Shown: positions 1 to 8,234, counted from the first letter of the stretch. The stretch: DNA of 64,000 nucleotides from Actinomycetospora succinea (GCF_004363095.1 NZ_SNYO01000011.1:124001-188000), one strand, 5' to 3'. Notes: generated from the letters alone by a model not told the origin. Program-made: numbers and translations.

Positions 1-685
1 CGGGACGCCGCTGACGGTGCTCGAGCTCAACGCGTTCGAGGGGAACGCCGACGCGGGGGCGCTCGCCGCGGTGGTGCGCCGCGAGCGCCCGGACCTCGTC
101 GTGCTGCCCGAGGCCGGTGAGCGCTTCCGGGCCCGCATGGCCGCGCTGCTGCCCGAGTACCGCTCGTGGACGAACGTGCCCGCGCGGGCCGCCGACGTCC
201 GCGGGATCACGGTGCTGTCCTCGCCGCGGGCGGGCGACGTCACGGCGCGCACGATCTCCGACGCGCCGGGGACGCCGACCGACACCCGCTACCCCTGGGC
301 CGAGATCACCGGCGGGATCCTCGGCCCGGTCCGGCTCGGCGCGGTACACGTCGTCTCGATCGTCCCCGGCTGGGTCTCGTACTGGCCCGGCGAGCTGGCG
401 CAGATGCAGCGGTGGTGCTCGGGTGGCCCGGCGCTCGTGGTCGGCGACTTCAACGCGACCCCGGACCACTCCGCCTTCCGCGCGGGCACGGCGGGGTGCA
501 CGGACGCCGCCACCGAGCGCGGGGCGTCGCTGACCGGGACCTGGTTCGCCGGCGTGCCCCGCGCCGTCGGCGCCCAGATCGACCACGTGCTCATGACCGG
601 CGGACCGCAGGCGCGGGACGTCTCGGTGATCGACGTGCCGGGCACCGACCACCGCGCCCTGCTCGCCCACCTCCGGCTCATGTGA
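1..685 (+). CDS. Endonuclease/exonuclease/phosphatase family protein (5' partial)
   Basis: The frame is open from base 2, so the N-terminus lies outside the window; the GTG at 17 is probably internal because the first core strand of the fold (LTVLELNAFEGNADA) already begins there. The fold's landmarks are visible: the acidic residue in VVLPEAGE, the metal/phosphate motif GDFNATPDHSAF and the terminal IDHVL...GTDHRALL pair carrying the Asp-His. The family hydrolyses phosphodiester bonds in nucleic acids or lipids; the substrate here cannot be read. The visible part shows no membrane segment, but related actinobacterial proteins often carry N-terminal membrane helices, which would be off the window. 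The stop codon lies inside the 681-722 hairpin. Confidence 0.85.
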   Translation, partial: GTPLTVLELNAFEGNADAGALAAVVRRERPDLVVLPEAGERFRARMAALLPEYRSWTNVPARAADVRGITVLSSPRAGDVTARTISDAPGTPTDTRYPWAEITGGILGPVRLGAVHVVSIVPGWVSYWPGELAQMQRWCSGGPALVVGDFNATPDHSAFRAGTAGCTDAATERGASLTGTWFAGVPRAVGAQIDHVLMTGGPQARDVSVIDVPGTDHRALLAHLRLM

Positions 686-722
686 GCACTTTCCGGCCCT
701 CGAGGGCCGGAAAGCGCTCACA
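681..722. terminator. Palindromic bidirectional terminator between convergent genes
   Basis: A nearly perfect inverted repeat: outer TGTGAGC pairs with GCTCACA, then one A/C mismatch, then CTTTCCGGCCCTC pairs with GAGGGCCGGAAAG with almost no loop. It contains the stop codon of the plus-strand nuclease-fold gene (683-685) and that of the minus-strand gene (718-720). There is no T-tract, so it would act as an actinobacterial hairpin terminator for both genes. Confidence 0.75.
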
Positions 723-1086
723 TGCGGGTCAGGGCCCCCGCGTGGGCGTGGCGGGGGCGCACGTGGCGGCCGCGCAGGTCCTGGTGCCCGCCCGTCAGCC
801 CGCACCACGTGCAGGTCGGGCCGGTCGCCCGGGGACGCGCCGGCACCGGAGCGGGAGCAGGGGCCGGCGTCGCGAGGGACGCCGCCACGGCACCCGGCAC
901 CACGGCCTGCCGCGCCTCCCGGCGCGCCCGCACCGCCGCCACCACGCGCCGCAGCGCGAAGCGCAGCACGGCGAGCAGGACGACCGCGGCGATGGCGACC
1001 ACCGCCAGCCACTTCGCGAGGAGCACGGCGCAGAACGCGATGAGCAGGCCGACGATCATCGTCGTCACACGCACATCGCCGTCCAC
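718..1086 (-). CDS. Small two-helix membrane protein with a CxxC motif
   Basis: A 122-residue protein of unknown function. Residues about 10-42 are strongly hydrophobic and can form one hairpin of two membrane helices. An Arg-rich stretch (ALRRVVAAVRARREARQ) follows, then an Ala/Pro-rich linker, and near the C-terminus CTWCG followed by a His/Arg-rich tail (GGHQDLRGRHVRPRHAHAG). The Cys pair and histidines could bind a metal, but that is inference. The GTG start sits 7 bases after a TACCCT -10-like hexamer, consistent with a leaderless message. It is convergent with the upstream nuclease-fold gene. Confidence 0.65.
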   Translation of the reverse strand: MDGDVRVTTMIVGLLIAFCAVLLAKWLAVVAIAAVVLLAVLRFALRRVVAAVRARREARQAVVPGAVAASLATPAPAPAPVPARPRATGPTCTWCGLTGGHQDLRGRHVRPRHAHAGALTRM

Positions 1087-1093
1087 GCGGGCG

Positions 1094-1099
1094 AGGGTA
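1094..1099 (-). promoter_or_regulatory. -10 hexamer for leaderless start at 1086
   Basis: On the minus strand TACCCT ends 7 bases before the GTG at 1086, the spacing expected when transcription begins at the start codon. No Shine-Dalgarno sequence is present. No convincing -35 was seen. Confidence 0.45.
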
Positions 1100-1200
1100 C
1101 GTCCGTCGGGGCACGGAACGACGTCTCATTCACCCCGCGTGTCACTCCGACACCTTGAGTCACACGACCGGTGGGCGCCGGAGATCCCTGATCGGGCACG

Positions 1201-1249
1201 AAAAAGCCCCGCGGGCCACCGGGTCGGGGGTCCGGTGGCCGCGCGGGGC
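1201..1249 (-). terminator. Rho-independent terminator of the DUF1990 gene
   Basis: On the minus strand a GC-rich stem (1249-1232 pairing with 1222-1206, one bulged base, loop about 9 bases) is followed directly by five T residues (complement of 1201-1205). This is a textbook intrinsic terminator just downstream of the DUF1990 stop codon at 1281. Confidence 0.85.
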
Positions 1250-1280
1250 ACCGGGGATGTCGTCACGGGCCCGCGGGTCG

Positions 1281-2063
1281 TTACACCGCGGCGGAAGAAT
1301 TTTCCTCCGGGCTGTGTGCACCGTCCGGCCACGCGACCGTCCGCGTCCGGACGGTGACCCCGTCCGGCGCGTGCCCGCCGGAGAGCTCCGCGGCCCGCAC
1401 GCAGAACTCCACCCAGAGCAGGTACTGGATCTGCTTGGCCAGCCCGAGGCGGCTGTAGAGCACGTCGGCGACGCGGTCACCGGCGCGCGCCCAGGTCGTG
1501 ATCCCGAACTCCAGCTCGCCGTCCGGCAGGTCGCGGGCGGCGAACTCGATCTGCCCGGCCTCGAGGTGCCCGGCGAGCGTGCCGAGCCGGAACGAGGTGG
1601 CCGTCCGCGTCAGCACCCGCACCGGCCCGTCCCACGGCCCGGGCATGCGCACGACGAGCTCCTCGCCGACGCGCAGCGCACCGCTCGCCGCGACGTAGTC
1701 GAAGCGCGCCACACCCGGCACGACGGCGCGGTTCATGTCCCGCGCGACGGCGTCGATCAGCTCGGCGGCACCGCGCCGCGCCCCGACGACCCGCACCCGG
1801 AAGTCGCGGTGCAGCGCCGGACCGAACCCCGCCTCGAGGGGCTGGTCGCGCAGGGTGGCGTCGGGCAGGGGCGGCGGTAGGTCGCGGTGGTCGCCGGCCT
1901 CCTCGATCGTGTGCACGGTCGCGTCGGGCTTCACGCAGCGCCAGAGCACGCCCGCCACCCCGCGCGGGAGCCGGGTGAGCATCAGGGCCTCGCGGAGCAC
2001 CTGTCGCGGCCCGGGGATCCAGGTCGAGGTGCCGAGGGAGGGATCCGCCATGCCGATGGACAT
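1281..2063 (-). CDS. DUF1990 family protein
   Basis: A protein of 260 residues, or 256 if it starts at the second ATG (MADPSLG). The DUF1990 signature is clear in the C-terminal half: FRLGTLAGHLEAGQIEFAA, then the segment around GELEFGITTWARAGDR, and a final helix LAKQIQYLLWVEFCVRAA. The N-terminal half carries ATVHTIEEAGDHRDLPPPLP. The biochemical role of the family is unknown; it is a soluble protein with a START-like fold. The gene starts 18 bases after the glycoside-hydrolase-like gene and is probably cotranscribed with it. It ends in a strong terminator (1201-1249). Confidence 0.8.
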   Translation of the reverse strand: MSIGMADPSLGTSTWIPGPRQVLREALMLTRLPRGVAGVLWRCVKPDATVHTIEEAGDHRDLPPPLPDATLRDQPLEAGFGPALHRDFRVRVVGARRGAAELIDAVARDMNRAVVPGVARFDYVAASGALRVGEELVVRMPGPWDGPVRVLTRTATSFRLGTLAGHLEAGQIEFAARDLPDGELEFGITTWARAGDRVADVLYSRLGLAKQIQYLLWVEFCVRAAELSGGHAPDGVTVRTRTVAWPDGAHSPEENSSAAV

Positions 2064-2081
2064 ACCCGCGCGCGGACACGA

Positions 2082-3407
2082 TCAGCCCGTGACCGCCCTG
2101 ACGTAGTCCTGGCGCGTCACGCCCGACGCCGGGTCGTTCAGCACGCTCTCGAAGGCCAGGAAGAAGCCGAGGAGGTCACAGCCCCGCGCGTAGGCCGGGC
2201 TGCGCCGGATCTGCTCGGCGATCGGGTCGCTGGACGCCGTCCCGCCGGTCTCCGCCGCGGGCGGGCCGGGGTTCTCCCCGACGGCCGCGAGCCCCGCCCG
2301 GGCCGCCTGGGCGCGGGCGAAGCGCAGGTTGGACCAGTTCTGCACCGGGGTCCCGGCCGCGACGCTGGTCGTGGCGTCGGACGCGGCGCACCGGTCCTGG
2401 GGCGGGGTGAGCCCGCGCGCGGTGACCGCGGTGGCGTCGTCGACCCCCGTCAGGTCCACCACGACCGGGCCCGCGACGTTGCCGGCCAGCGCCGGGAACT
2501 GGTCGACGTAGTAGAGGCCCCGCCCGAGCGAACCGTCGCGGTCCCCGGCGCCGCCCAGCAGCGCGTTCACGGCCGTCGTGAGGTCGGCGGGCAGCACGCC
2601 CTTGCCCGGTGACGGGACGTGGACGGGCTTCGCGTACCCCGCGGCGCGCAGCGCGTCGACCTGGCCCTTGATCCCGTACAGCAGCGAGCGCGAGTACCAG
2701 AGGAACCAGTTCTGGGCCATCGCCGGCGTCACCGTGCGCCCGTTCCACGTGGGCTGACCGGGCTTCCACCCCGGCATGGGCGTCGCCGGCGTGCCGGCCG
2801 CGAGCCCGCTGCCCTGCTGCGGTGCCGCGCCGAAGGCCCACCAGCTCTGCAGGAACCCGTCGCCCGCCTCGTTGGGGCCGGGGAAGCCGACCTCGCCCGC
2901 GGTGCTCGTCCCGACCCGGATGCCGTCGAGGCGGGCCGAGGGCAGGCCGGCCACGAGGCGCCGCAGGTAGTCGTTCTGGGCCCCCCGCACGGCGGCGGAG
3001 TACACGGTGTCGACGGCTCCGGTGACGGAGTTCTTGCCGCGCTGGTCGACCAGCGCGGCGCCCGGGAGCCCGCGGACCCAGCCGGGCGGGTACTGCGTAC
3101 CGGGGCCGACGACGACGCGGATGCCGGCGTCGAGGCAGGCCGTCACGCGCGAGCGCAGGTCGGCGGCGTAGGCCGCGTTCACCGCGCCCGGCCCGCTCGG
3201 CAGGTACCGGTCCCAGTAGGCCTCGACCTCGACCAGCCCGATCCCCACCGCGCGGTTGGCGGCGATGTCGGACGGCGTGCACGACGAGGCCACCAGCCCC
3301 CACGCCGGCTCCGTGACGGCCTGGGCCGGCACCGGCCCGGTGAGCAGGGCCAGGGCGGCGGCGAGGCCCGTGGTGACCGCGAGACGGACGGGGCGGAGGA
3401 GGCGCAT
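2082..3407 (-). CDS. Secreted glycoside-hydrolase-like protein, paralogue A
   Basis: A 441-residue exported protein: a Sec signal peptide (Arg-rich start, hydrophobic core, cleavage near VPAQA-VTEPA) followed by one large domain. The pattern suggests a clan GH-A-like TIM barrel: an early YWDRYLPSGPG strand/loop, GPGTQYPPGWV (as in beta-galactosidase-type enzymes), a candidate acid/base Glu in RVGTSTAGEVGFPGPNE and a candidate nucleophile Glu in VGENPGPP. The reaction and substrate are not known. A full-length paralogue lies at 14743-16059 and conserves these motifs. Both sit near polysaccharide genes, so remodelling of the exopolysaccharide is a reasonable guess. The start is the ATG giving a complete signal peptide. 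Confidence 0.75.
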   Translation of the reverse strand: MRLLRPVRLAVTTGLAAALALLTGPVPAQAVTEPAWGLVASSCTPSDIAANRAVGIGLVEVEAYWDRYLPSGPGAVNAAYAADLRSRVTACLDAGIRVVVGPGTQYPPGWVRGLPGAALVDQRGKNSVTGAVDTVYSAAVRGAQNDYLRRLVAGLPSARLDGIRVGTSTAGEVGFPGPNEAGDGFLQSWWAFGAAPQQGSGLAAGTPATPMPGWKPGQPTWNGRTVTPAMAQNWFLWYSRSLLYGIKGQVDALRAAGYAKPVHVPSPGKGVLPADLTTAVNALLGGAGDRDGSLGRGLYYVDQFPALAGNVAGPVVVDLTGVDDATAVTARGLTPPQDRCAASDATTSVAAGTPVQNWSNLRFARAQAARAGLAAVGENPGPPAAETGGTASSDPIAEQIRRSPAYARGCDLLGFFLAFESVLNDPASGVTRQDYVRAVTG

Positions 3408-3518
3408 GTCCGGTCGGATGGCCCCGCCTCACGCCGAATTCACGGAGACGGCCACTCCGACAGCCGACCGGCCCAGCGACGCCACCCGGGTAGCGCAAGA
3501 ACGAGAAGCCCGTTCGGC

Positions 3519-3974
3519 TCAGCCCGTCGGCGCAACGACCCCGCTGCGGCGGCGCGACTCGCAGTGCTCCTTGAGGTCGCCCGCGAGGAGCTGGAGGTTC
3601 GCCTCGACCGTGCGCGCGGTGATCCGGGCCATCGGCGACCCGAGCCAGCCGCTGCGGTCGTGGGTCACGACGAGACGCGAGCGGGAGACACCCGTGGCCA
3701 CGAGCGCGAACCGGACGTCCGCGTGCCCGCCGACGCCCTCATGGCGCAGCGTGAAGCGGTGGCGGCGGCCCTGGAACTCGGCGACGCGCCACGTGCGCTC
3801 GGGCAGGCGGGGTGCGCGCAGCCGCACGACGCCGTGCAGTGCGAGCGTGCCGCCGCCGAGCAGCGCCGCCTCACGGACGGCGGTGGTCCAGCGGGGCCAG
3901 CGGTTGAGGTCGGTGATCACCGCCCAGACGTGGTCCGGGCAGGAGTCGATGTCGACCGCGATCTCGCAGCGCAT
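3519..3974 (-). CDS. SRPBCC / polyketide-cyclase-like protein
   Basis: A 151-residue soluble protein of the START/SRPBCC superfamily. It opens with CEIAVDIDSCPDHVWAVITD, LNRWPRWTTAV is the usual 'W..W' segment, and it ends with a long C-terminal helix (ARITARTVEANLQLLAGDL). Such proteins bind hydrophobic ligands in a deep cavity; the ligand here is unknown. The ATG at 3974 is preceded by GGAGAGG at 5 bases. A TACCGT -10-like hexamer lies at 4035-4040 on the minus strand. The next gene downstream is the secreted hydrolase-like gene, 111 bases away. Confidence 0.75.
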   Translation of the reverse strand: MRCEIAVDIDSCPDHVWAVITDLNRWPRWTTAVREAALLGGGTLALHGVVRLRAPRLPERTWRVAEFQGRRHRFTLRHEGVGGHADVRFALVATGVSRSRLVVTHDRSGWLGSPMARITARTVEANLQLLAGDLKEHCESRRRSGVVAPTG

Positions 3975-4075
3975 GCTCGCCTCTCCGATGAGACCGACGC
4001 GCCGTGTCCACGGCCGCCCCGACGTACGCTCACCACGGTAAGCGGGCGTCCGACGCCGGACCAGACCCGGGCGGG

Positions 4076-5440
4076 TCAGGCCTCGCGGCGTCCGAGGCCG
4101 TAGCCGGTCAGCCCGGCGCGACGCAGCGTGGCCGGGTCGAGCAGGTTGCGGGTGTCGACCACGATCGGCTGCTTCATCGCCCCCGCCATCGCCACCCAGT
4201 CCAGCGTCCGGAACACCGGCCACTCGGTGAGCACCACCAGCGCCTCGGCGCCCTGCGCGGCCTCGGTCGGGTCGTTCACCAGCGGCACCCCCTCGACCTC
4301 GTCCACCAGCGGACGGTCCGGGTTGCCCGGCTCGGCCACCAGCGCCGGGTCGTAGCCCACCAGGTCCGCCCCGGCCTGACGCAGCAGCGCCGCGATCGCC
4401 AGCGCCGGCGAGTCGCGCAGGTCGTCGGTGCCCGCCTTGAACGTCAGCCCCAGCAGACCCAGCCGCACCCGCGTCAACGACCCCGTCCGCCGGCCGGTCA
4501 CCGCGTGCCGCACCTTGTCCACGATCCGCTGCCGCTGCCGGGTGTTCGTGTCGATCGTCGCGCGCAGCAGCCGGAACTCGAAGTCCGCCGCGTCCGCCAC
4601 CTGCAGCAGCGCGTGCGTGTCCTTCGGCAGGCACGACCCACCCCACCCCGGACCCGGCGACAGGAACGCCTGCCCGATCCGCCGGTCGTACCCGATCCCC
4701 TCGGTCACGTCGCCGATGTCCGCACCGACGCGCTCGCACAGCTCGGCCATCGCGTTGACGTACGACAGCTTCATCGCCAGGAAGCAGTTCGCCGCGTACT
4801 TCATCAGCTCCGCCGACGCCGCGTCGGTCAGCACCGTCGGCGCACCCAGACGCGCGTACAGCGCCGCCACCCGCTCCGCGGCCTCCGCGGTGTCGCAGCC
4901 GACCACGATCCGGTCCGGGTTCAGGAAGTCGTGCACCGCCGAGCCCTCACGCAGGAACTCCGGGTTCGACACCACCGCCACGTCCGCCCGGTCCAGCAGC
5001 TCCGCCGTCCGCCCCGCGGTCCCCACCGGGACCGTCGACTTGTTCACCACCACCGTGCCCGCCGCCAGCAGCTCCCGGGTCTCCTCGACCACGGCCTCCA
5101 CCGCCCGCAGATCCGCCACCCCGCCCACACCCATCGGCGTCGGCAGGCAGAGGAACACGATCTCGGCGTCCAGATCGCCAGAACCAGAAGACCCCGGGAA
5201 AGCCTCGGACACGCCCGCGGTCGCCCCCACCACGAACGACAACCGGCCCGCCGACACCTGCTCGGTGACCAGATCCGACAGACCCGGCTCCACGATGTCC
5301 ACCACGCCGCGGCGCAGACGCTCCACCTTCGCGGTGTCGATGTCCGCGCACACCACCTGGTGGCCCAGCGACGCCAGACACGCCCCCGTCGTCAGCCCGA
5401 CATAGCCCGTTCCCACCACGGCCACCCGACGCGTGAACAC
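4076..5440 (-). CDS. UDP-glucose 6-dehydrogenase family
   Basis: Oxidises a nucleotide sugar (most likely UDP-glucose) to the uronic acid with two NAD+, in the cytoplasm. The 454-residue protein begins with the Rossmann motif VVGTGYVGL, has the central NPEFLREGSAV segment, the catalytic Cys270 in GGSCLPKDT, and the C-terminal domain with GLTFKAGTDDLRDSPAL. The GTG at 5440 was chosen because GAGGGG lies 7 bases upstream and the Rossmann strand starts at once; a longer open frame upstream has no signal. Relative to shorter family members it has a small Gly/Ser insertion (PGSSGSGDL) before the second nucleotide-binding strand. A second family member lies at 37422-38747. Confidence 0.9.
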   Translation of the reverse strand: MFTRRVAVVGTGYVGLTTGACLASLGHQVVCADIDTAKVERLRRGVVDIVEPGLSDLVTEQVSAGRLSFVVGATAGVSEAFPGSSGSGDLDAEIVFLCLPTPMGVGGVADLRAVEAVVEETRELLAAGTVVVNKSTVPVGTAGRTAELLDRADVAVVSNPEFLREGSAVHDFLNPDRIVVGCDTAEAAERVAALYARLGAPTVLTDAASAELMKYAANCFLAMKLSYVNAMAELCERVGADIGDVTEGIGYDRRIGQAFLSPGPGWGGSCLPKDTHALLQVADAADFEFRLLRATIDTNTRQRQRIVDKVRHAVTGRRTGSLTRVRLGLLGLTFKAGTDDLRDSPALAIAALLRQAGADLVGYDPALVAEPGNPDRPLVDEVEGVPLVNDPTEAAQGAEALVVLTEWPVFRTLDWVAMAGAMKQPIVVDTRNLLDPATLRRAGLTGYGLGRREA

Positions 5441-5544
5441 GGCGTTCCCCCTCAGGTCCCCGGACCGAGCGGCCCGATCGATCTCGTCCGACACGCTGCC
5501 AGATCACGCTCCGCGCCCGGGGTGCCGGTCGGGTCCTGGGCTGA

Positions 5545-5550
5545 CAGGGT
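5545..5550 (+). promoter_or_regulatory. -10-like hexamer for leaderless start at 5557
   Basis: CAGGGT ends 6 bases before the ATG at 5557 and there is no ribosome-binding site. Streptomyces-type -10 elements often have this form. No -35 was identified. Confidence 0.4.
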
Positions 5551-5556
5551 GCCGCC

Positions 5557-6366
5557 ATGGCGACCGGGGCGGTGGACCTCCGCGGCGCGGAGGCGACCCT
5601 GCTGATCACGCTGTACCTGCGGGAACGGGACGCGGCGTCCGCCCACCCGATCCTCGGCGACCCCTACGCCGGGCCCGCGCTCGCGCGGGTGCGGTACGAC
5701 CCGGGCGCCGTGCGCTGGTTCTCCTCGGACACGGCGACGATCACCGCGCGGGCGAAGCAGCTCGACGGGTGGGCGCGCGCGTTCCTCGCCGAGCACCCCG
5801 ACGGCCAGGTGCTGCACCTCGGCTGCGGGCTCGACAGCCGCCCGCTGCGCCTCGAGCGGCCCGCGGGCTCGCGCTGGCTCGACGTCGACACCCCGCGCGT
5901 CGCGGAGCTGCGCCGCCGGGTCTACGACCTGCCCGACGACGTCGAGCTCGTCGCGTCGTCGGTCACGGAGCCGGACTGGTGGGATCGCGTCGACCGCGAC
6001 CGCCCGACGCTCGCGCTCGCCGAGGGCCTGTTCATGTACCTCGCGCCGGACGACGTGCACGGCGTGGTCGACCGGCTGCTCGAGCACTGCGCCCGCGGCC
6101 GGCTCGCGTTCGACGGCGTGGCCGACTGGGTCCGCCCGGCGTCGAACGCCACGCTGGCGCTCTTCGGGATGGACGCCCGCTTTCGGTGGGGCTACGCCGG
6201 TGCCGCGTTCCGCGACCGGCACCCCCGGCTCGAGGAGCGCGACGACGTCGCCGTCACCGAGCTGGCGGCCGCGGCGACCCGGGGGCCGTGGCACGCGGTG
6301 TACCGCGGGGTCGACCTCGTCCCGTACCTGCGCGACACGATGCGGCTGCACCGCTACGCGTTCTGA
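5557..6366 (+). CDS. SAM-dependent O-methyltransferase (LCM/PPM family)
   Basis: A 269-residue soluble methyltransferase of the leucine-carboxyl-methyltransferase-like family (COG3315 type, often annotated as polyketide O-methyltransferase). Diagnostic motifs are QVLHLGCGLDSRPLRL (SAM-binding loop), SRWLDVDTPRV (acidic residue at the end of strand 2), and ALAEGLFMYLAPDDV (post-motif). The N-terminal helix with DPYAGPALARVRYD is also typical. The substrate is unknown; no polyketide genes are nearby. It is transcribed away from the UDP-glucose dehydrogenase gene, and its start looks leaderless. Confidence 0.85.
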   Translation: MATGAVDLRGAEATLLITLYLRERDAASAHPILGDPYAGPALARVRYDPGAVRWFSSDTATITARAKQLDGWARAFLAEHPDGQVLHLGCGLDSRPLRLERPAGSRWLDVDTPRVAELRRRVYDLPDDVELVASSVTEPDWWDRVDRDRPTLALAEGLFMYLAPDDVHGVVDRLLEHCARGRLAFDGVADWVRPASNATLALFGMDARFRWGYAGAAFRDRHPRLEERDDVAVTELAAAATRGPWHAVYRGVDLVPYLRDTMRLHRYAF

Positions 6367-6383
6367 CCAGCGTGCCGGGCCGG

Positions 6384-7055
6384 TCAGTGCATCAGCAGCA
6401 TCAGGGCCATCCCGGCCCCGGTGACGGCCTGGCAGCCGAGCTGGACGGCGGGGGTGTCGACGGCACGGCCGACGCGGGTGCCGAGGCCCACGGATCCGCC
6501 ACCGCCGGCCGTCACGGCGACGGTCGTGGTGGAGCGCACGAGCGTGCCGACGGTCAGGACGGTGTGCAGGATCAGGTAGATCGCGAGGGCGAAGGAGACG
6601 GCCTGGAGCGCGAGCGGCGACCCGCCGCCGCCGTGGCCCGCGTGCTCGCCGGCGCCCATCCCCGCCATCGCCCCGCCGCTCGGGACCATCGCCAGGTACA
6701 TGACGGCCATCGCGGCGTTGCTCAGCAGCAGGTGGGTCGGGTGGGCAGCGCAGCGGTCACCGCCGATCGCCGAGCCCATCGCCCGGCCCCGCGCGCCCAG
6801 CGCGACCAGGCGCACCGCCCACACCGCGCCCACCGCCCCGAAGGCCACGGCGCCCGCGACCGGCGGCACGAGGTCCATCGTCGCCGGCAGCACCATCGCC
6901 GCCATCGCGACGCTCATGACGACGTGGTTCACCTCGGACGCCGCGGCGGCACCCTCGTGCCGGCCTCGACGGCGCCACAGGCTCACCACGCACAGCGCGG
7001 CCGCGGTCAGGAACGCCGCGGAGAGGAATCCCGCGACGGAGGTCGGGAGGGTCAC
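6384..7055 (-). CDS. DUF5134 membrane protein
   Basis: A 223-residue integral membrane protein with about six helices. The pattern EVNHVVMSVAMAAMVLP near residue 40, HPTHLLLSNAAMAVMYLAM in the middle and a Met/His/Gly-rich loop (MAGMGAGEHAGHGGGG) are features of DUF5134 proteins, whose function is not established. The conserved His and Met residues would suit binding of a soft metal such as copper, which is inference, but the neighbouring sigma/CtaG/copper-ATPase region makes it attractive. The GTG at 7055 overlaps the stop of the preceding Cys-rich gene (GTGA), so the two are translationally coupled. Confidence 0.8.
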   Translation of the reverse strand: MTLPTSVAGFLSAAFLTAAALCVVSLWRRRGRHEGAAAASEVNHVVMSVAMAAMVLPATMDLVPPVAGAVAFGAVGAVWAVRLVALGARGRAMGSAIGGDRCAAHPTHLLLSNAAMAVMYLAMVPSGGAMAGMGAGEHAGHGGGGSPLALQAVSFALAIYLILHTVLTVGTLVRSTTTVAVTAGGGGSVGLGTRVGRAVDTPAVQLGCQAVTGAGMALMLLMH

Positions 7056-7336
7056 CGGGCGCCCGCGGCACGCAGCGGAGCGGAGCTGCCGCCGGCAACA
7101 CCGAGGAGGTCGTCGAGGACACCGTCGCGGGCGTCGTCGACGATCACGGCAAGCTGCGCGAGGCTCATCCGGATCGAGGAGCCGAAGTCGTCGGTGATGA
7201 CCACGCGGCGCTCCTCGTCCGCCGCCGGGTCGAGGTAGAGCTCCGGGCAGCCGCACGAGCACTGTCCGCAGAACGTGGTGACGTGCTGCAGGCCGCTCGT
7301 GGGCAGGGCCTCGTGGTCCGGCTCGCGGTCCTTCAT
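7052..7336 (-). CDS. Small protein with a dense cysteine cluster
   Basis: A 94-residue soluble protein not recognised as a named family. Residues about 22-29 read FCGQCSCGCPE, giving CxxCxCxC, a plausible metal or Fe-S site. The next part (RRVVITDDFGSSIRMSLAQL) looks like a small beta/alpha domain. The ATG at 7336 has GGAGG 6 bases upstream. It is the first gene of a two-gene unit with the DUF5134 gene and is divergent from the sigma factor gene. A role in handling copper or zinc is a guess from the cysteines and the neighbourhood. Confidence 0.7.
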   Translation of the reverse strand: MKDREPDHEALPTSGLQHVTTFCGQCSCGCPELYLDPAADEERRVVITDDFGSSIRMSLAQLAVIVDDARDGVLDDLLGVAGGSSAPLRAAGAR

Positions 7337-7641
7337 GGCGGTCCTCCGTCGGGATGGATGTCCGTGACCAGCGGGGACGGTACGGCGGGCGTTCCGGCCG
7401 CACACCCCTCACCTCGCCGCCGGAGGGTGGTGTGCCCGGACGGCGGAGCGTTCTCAGGCGCAGGCCCGCTCCTTCTCAGGAGAGGCCTCCTCGGGTGCCC
7501 GACCGGACGAGGGCCTACCGTCGGGGCAGCACGGTAGGCACCGCCCGCGCGGCCGCGGAGCCTCGTTGTCGCGACGGTCACGGCCGGGAACTGCGGGGCC
7601 TCGCGGGACGACCACGTGCGAGGACGGAGAGGGAGCACCCG
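7337..7641. other. Divergent intergenic region upstream of sigC
   Basis: The 305 bases separate the Cys-rich gene (minus) from sigC (plus). They contain the autoregulatory SigC-type promoter at 7586-7613, a small hairpin (CTCCT-TCTC-AGGAG near 7469-7483) and the sigC ribosome-binding region (GGAGAGGGAG). No promoter resembling the SigC pattern was found facing the minus-strand gene. Confidence 0.6.
7586..7613 (+). promoter_or_regulatory. SigC-type ECF promoter upstream of sigC
   Basis: GGGAAC (7586-7591), 17 bases, CGACC (7609-7613). The same -35/-10 pair with exactly the same spacing recurs at three other unit starts in this region, so this is probably an autoregulatory ECF promoter. Its predicted start of transcription lies about 20 bases before the GTG of sigC. 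Confidence 0.75.
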
Positions 7642-8193
7642 GTGGACGACGCGAGGATCACCGCGCTGGCGCTGCGCGCCCGGGAGGGCGATCGCGCCGC
7701 CGCGGGGGAGTTCGTCGCCGCCACCCAGCACCAGGTCTGGCGCCTGCTCGGCCACCTCGCCGACCCGGGCGTCGCCGAGGAGCTCGCCCAGGAGACCTAC
7801 GAGCGCGCGCTCGGCTCGCTGCGCCGCTACCGCGGTGACGCGCCCGCCCGCAGCTGGCTGCTCTCCATCGCCCGCCGGGTCGCCGCGGACCACCTGCGCC
7901 GGCGCGCCCGCCGCCCGGTCAGCCCCGCCGAGCCGGCCGAGGAGGACCGGCCGCTGGGACGCGCCCCGCAGCCCGACCCCGCCGAGTCCGCCGCCGTCCG
8001 CGACGCGCTCGCCGCCCTCGACGCCGACCGCCGCGAGGCGTTCGTCCTCACCCAGATGATCGGTCTGAGCTACGAGGACGCCGCCGAGGTGTGCCGGTGC
8101 CCGATCGGCACGATCCGCTCGCGGGTCGCCCGTGCGCGCGCCGACCTCGTCGACGCCCTCGGCGAGCCGGGCGCCGAGCGGCGCTCCGGGTGA
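7642..8193 (+). CDS. sigC: ECF RNA polymerase sigma factor, SigC type
   Basis: A 183-residue group IV sigma factor. Region 2 covers the first about 85 residues (EELAQETYERALGSLRRYRG...ARSWLLSIARRVAADHLRR) and region 4 the last about 70 (ALDADRREAFVLTQMIGLSYEDAAEVCRCPIG, then TIRSRVARARADL). Both the sequence and the CRCPIGTIRSR segment closely match mycobacterial SigC, as recalled from family knowledge. In Mycobacterium tuberculosis SigC is linked to copper acquisition genes; the neighbours here (CopD-CtaG, copper ATPase) agree. The GTG start is preceded by GGAGAGGGAG. A promoter of the type repeated in the region lies just upstream, suggesting autoregulation. Confidence 0.9.
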   Translation: MDDARITALALRAREGDRAAAGEFVAATQHQVWRLLGHLADPGVAEELAQETYERALGSLRRYRGDAPARSWLLSIARRVAADHLRRRARRPVSPAEPAEEDRPLGRAPQPDPAESAAVRDALAALDADRREAFVLTQMIGLSYEDAAEVCRCPIGTIRSRVARARADLVDALGEPGAERRSG

Positions 8194-8198
8194 TCGCC

Positions 8199-8226
8199 GG
8201 GAACTCGGGCGACCCCCGCGGCGACC
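8199..8226 (+). promoter_or_regulatory. SigC-type ECF promoter of the anti-sigma/ctaG unit
   Basis: GGGAAC (8199-8204), 17 bases, CGACC (8222-8226). The -10 ends 8 bases before the ATG at 8235, so the transcript would be leaderless or nearly so. The 14675-14702 promoter has the same 8-base gap to its GTG. Confidence 0.75.
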
Positions 8227-8234
8227 GGTAGGGC

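Noticed and set aside
7391-7396. A SigC-type promoter facing the Cys-rich/DUF5134 unit (GTTCCG on the plus strand)
   Set aside because: The bases 17 away do not read GGTCG, so the -10 half is missing.
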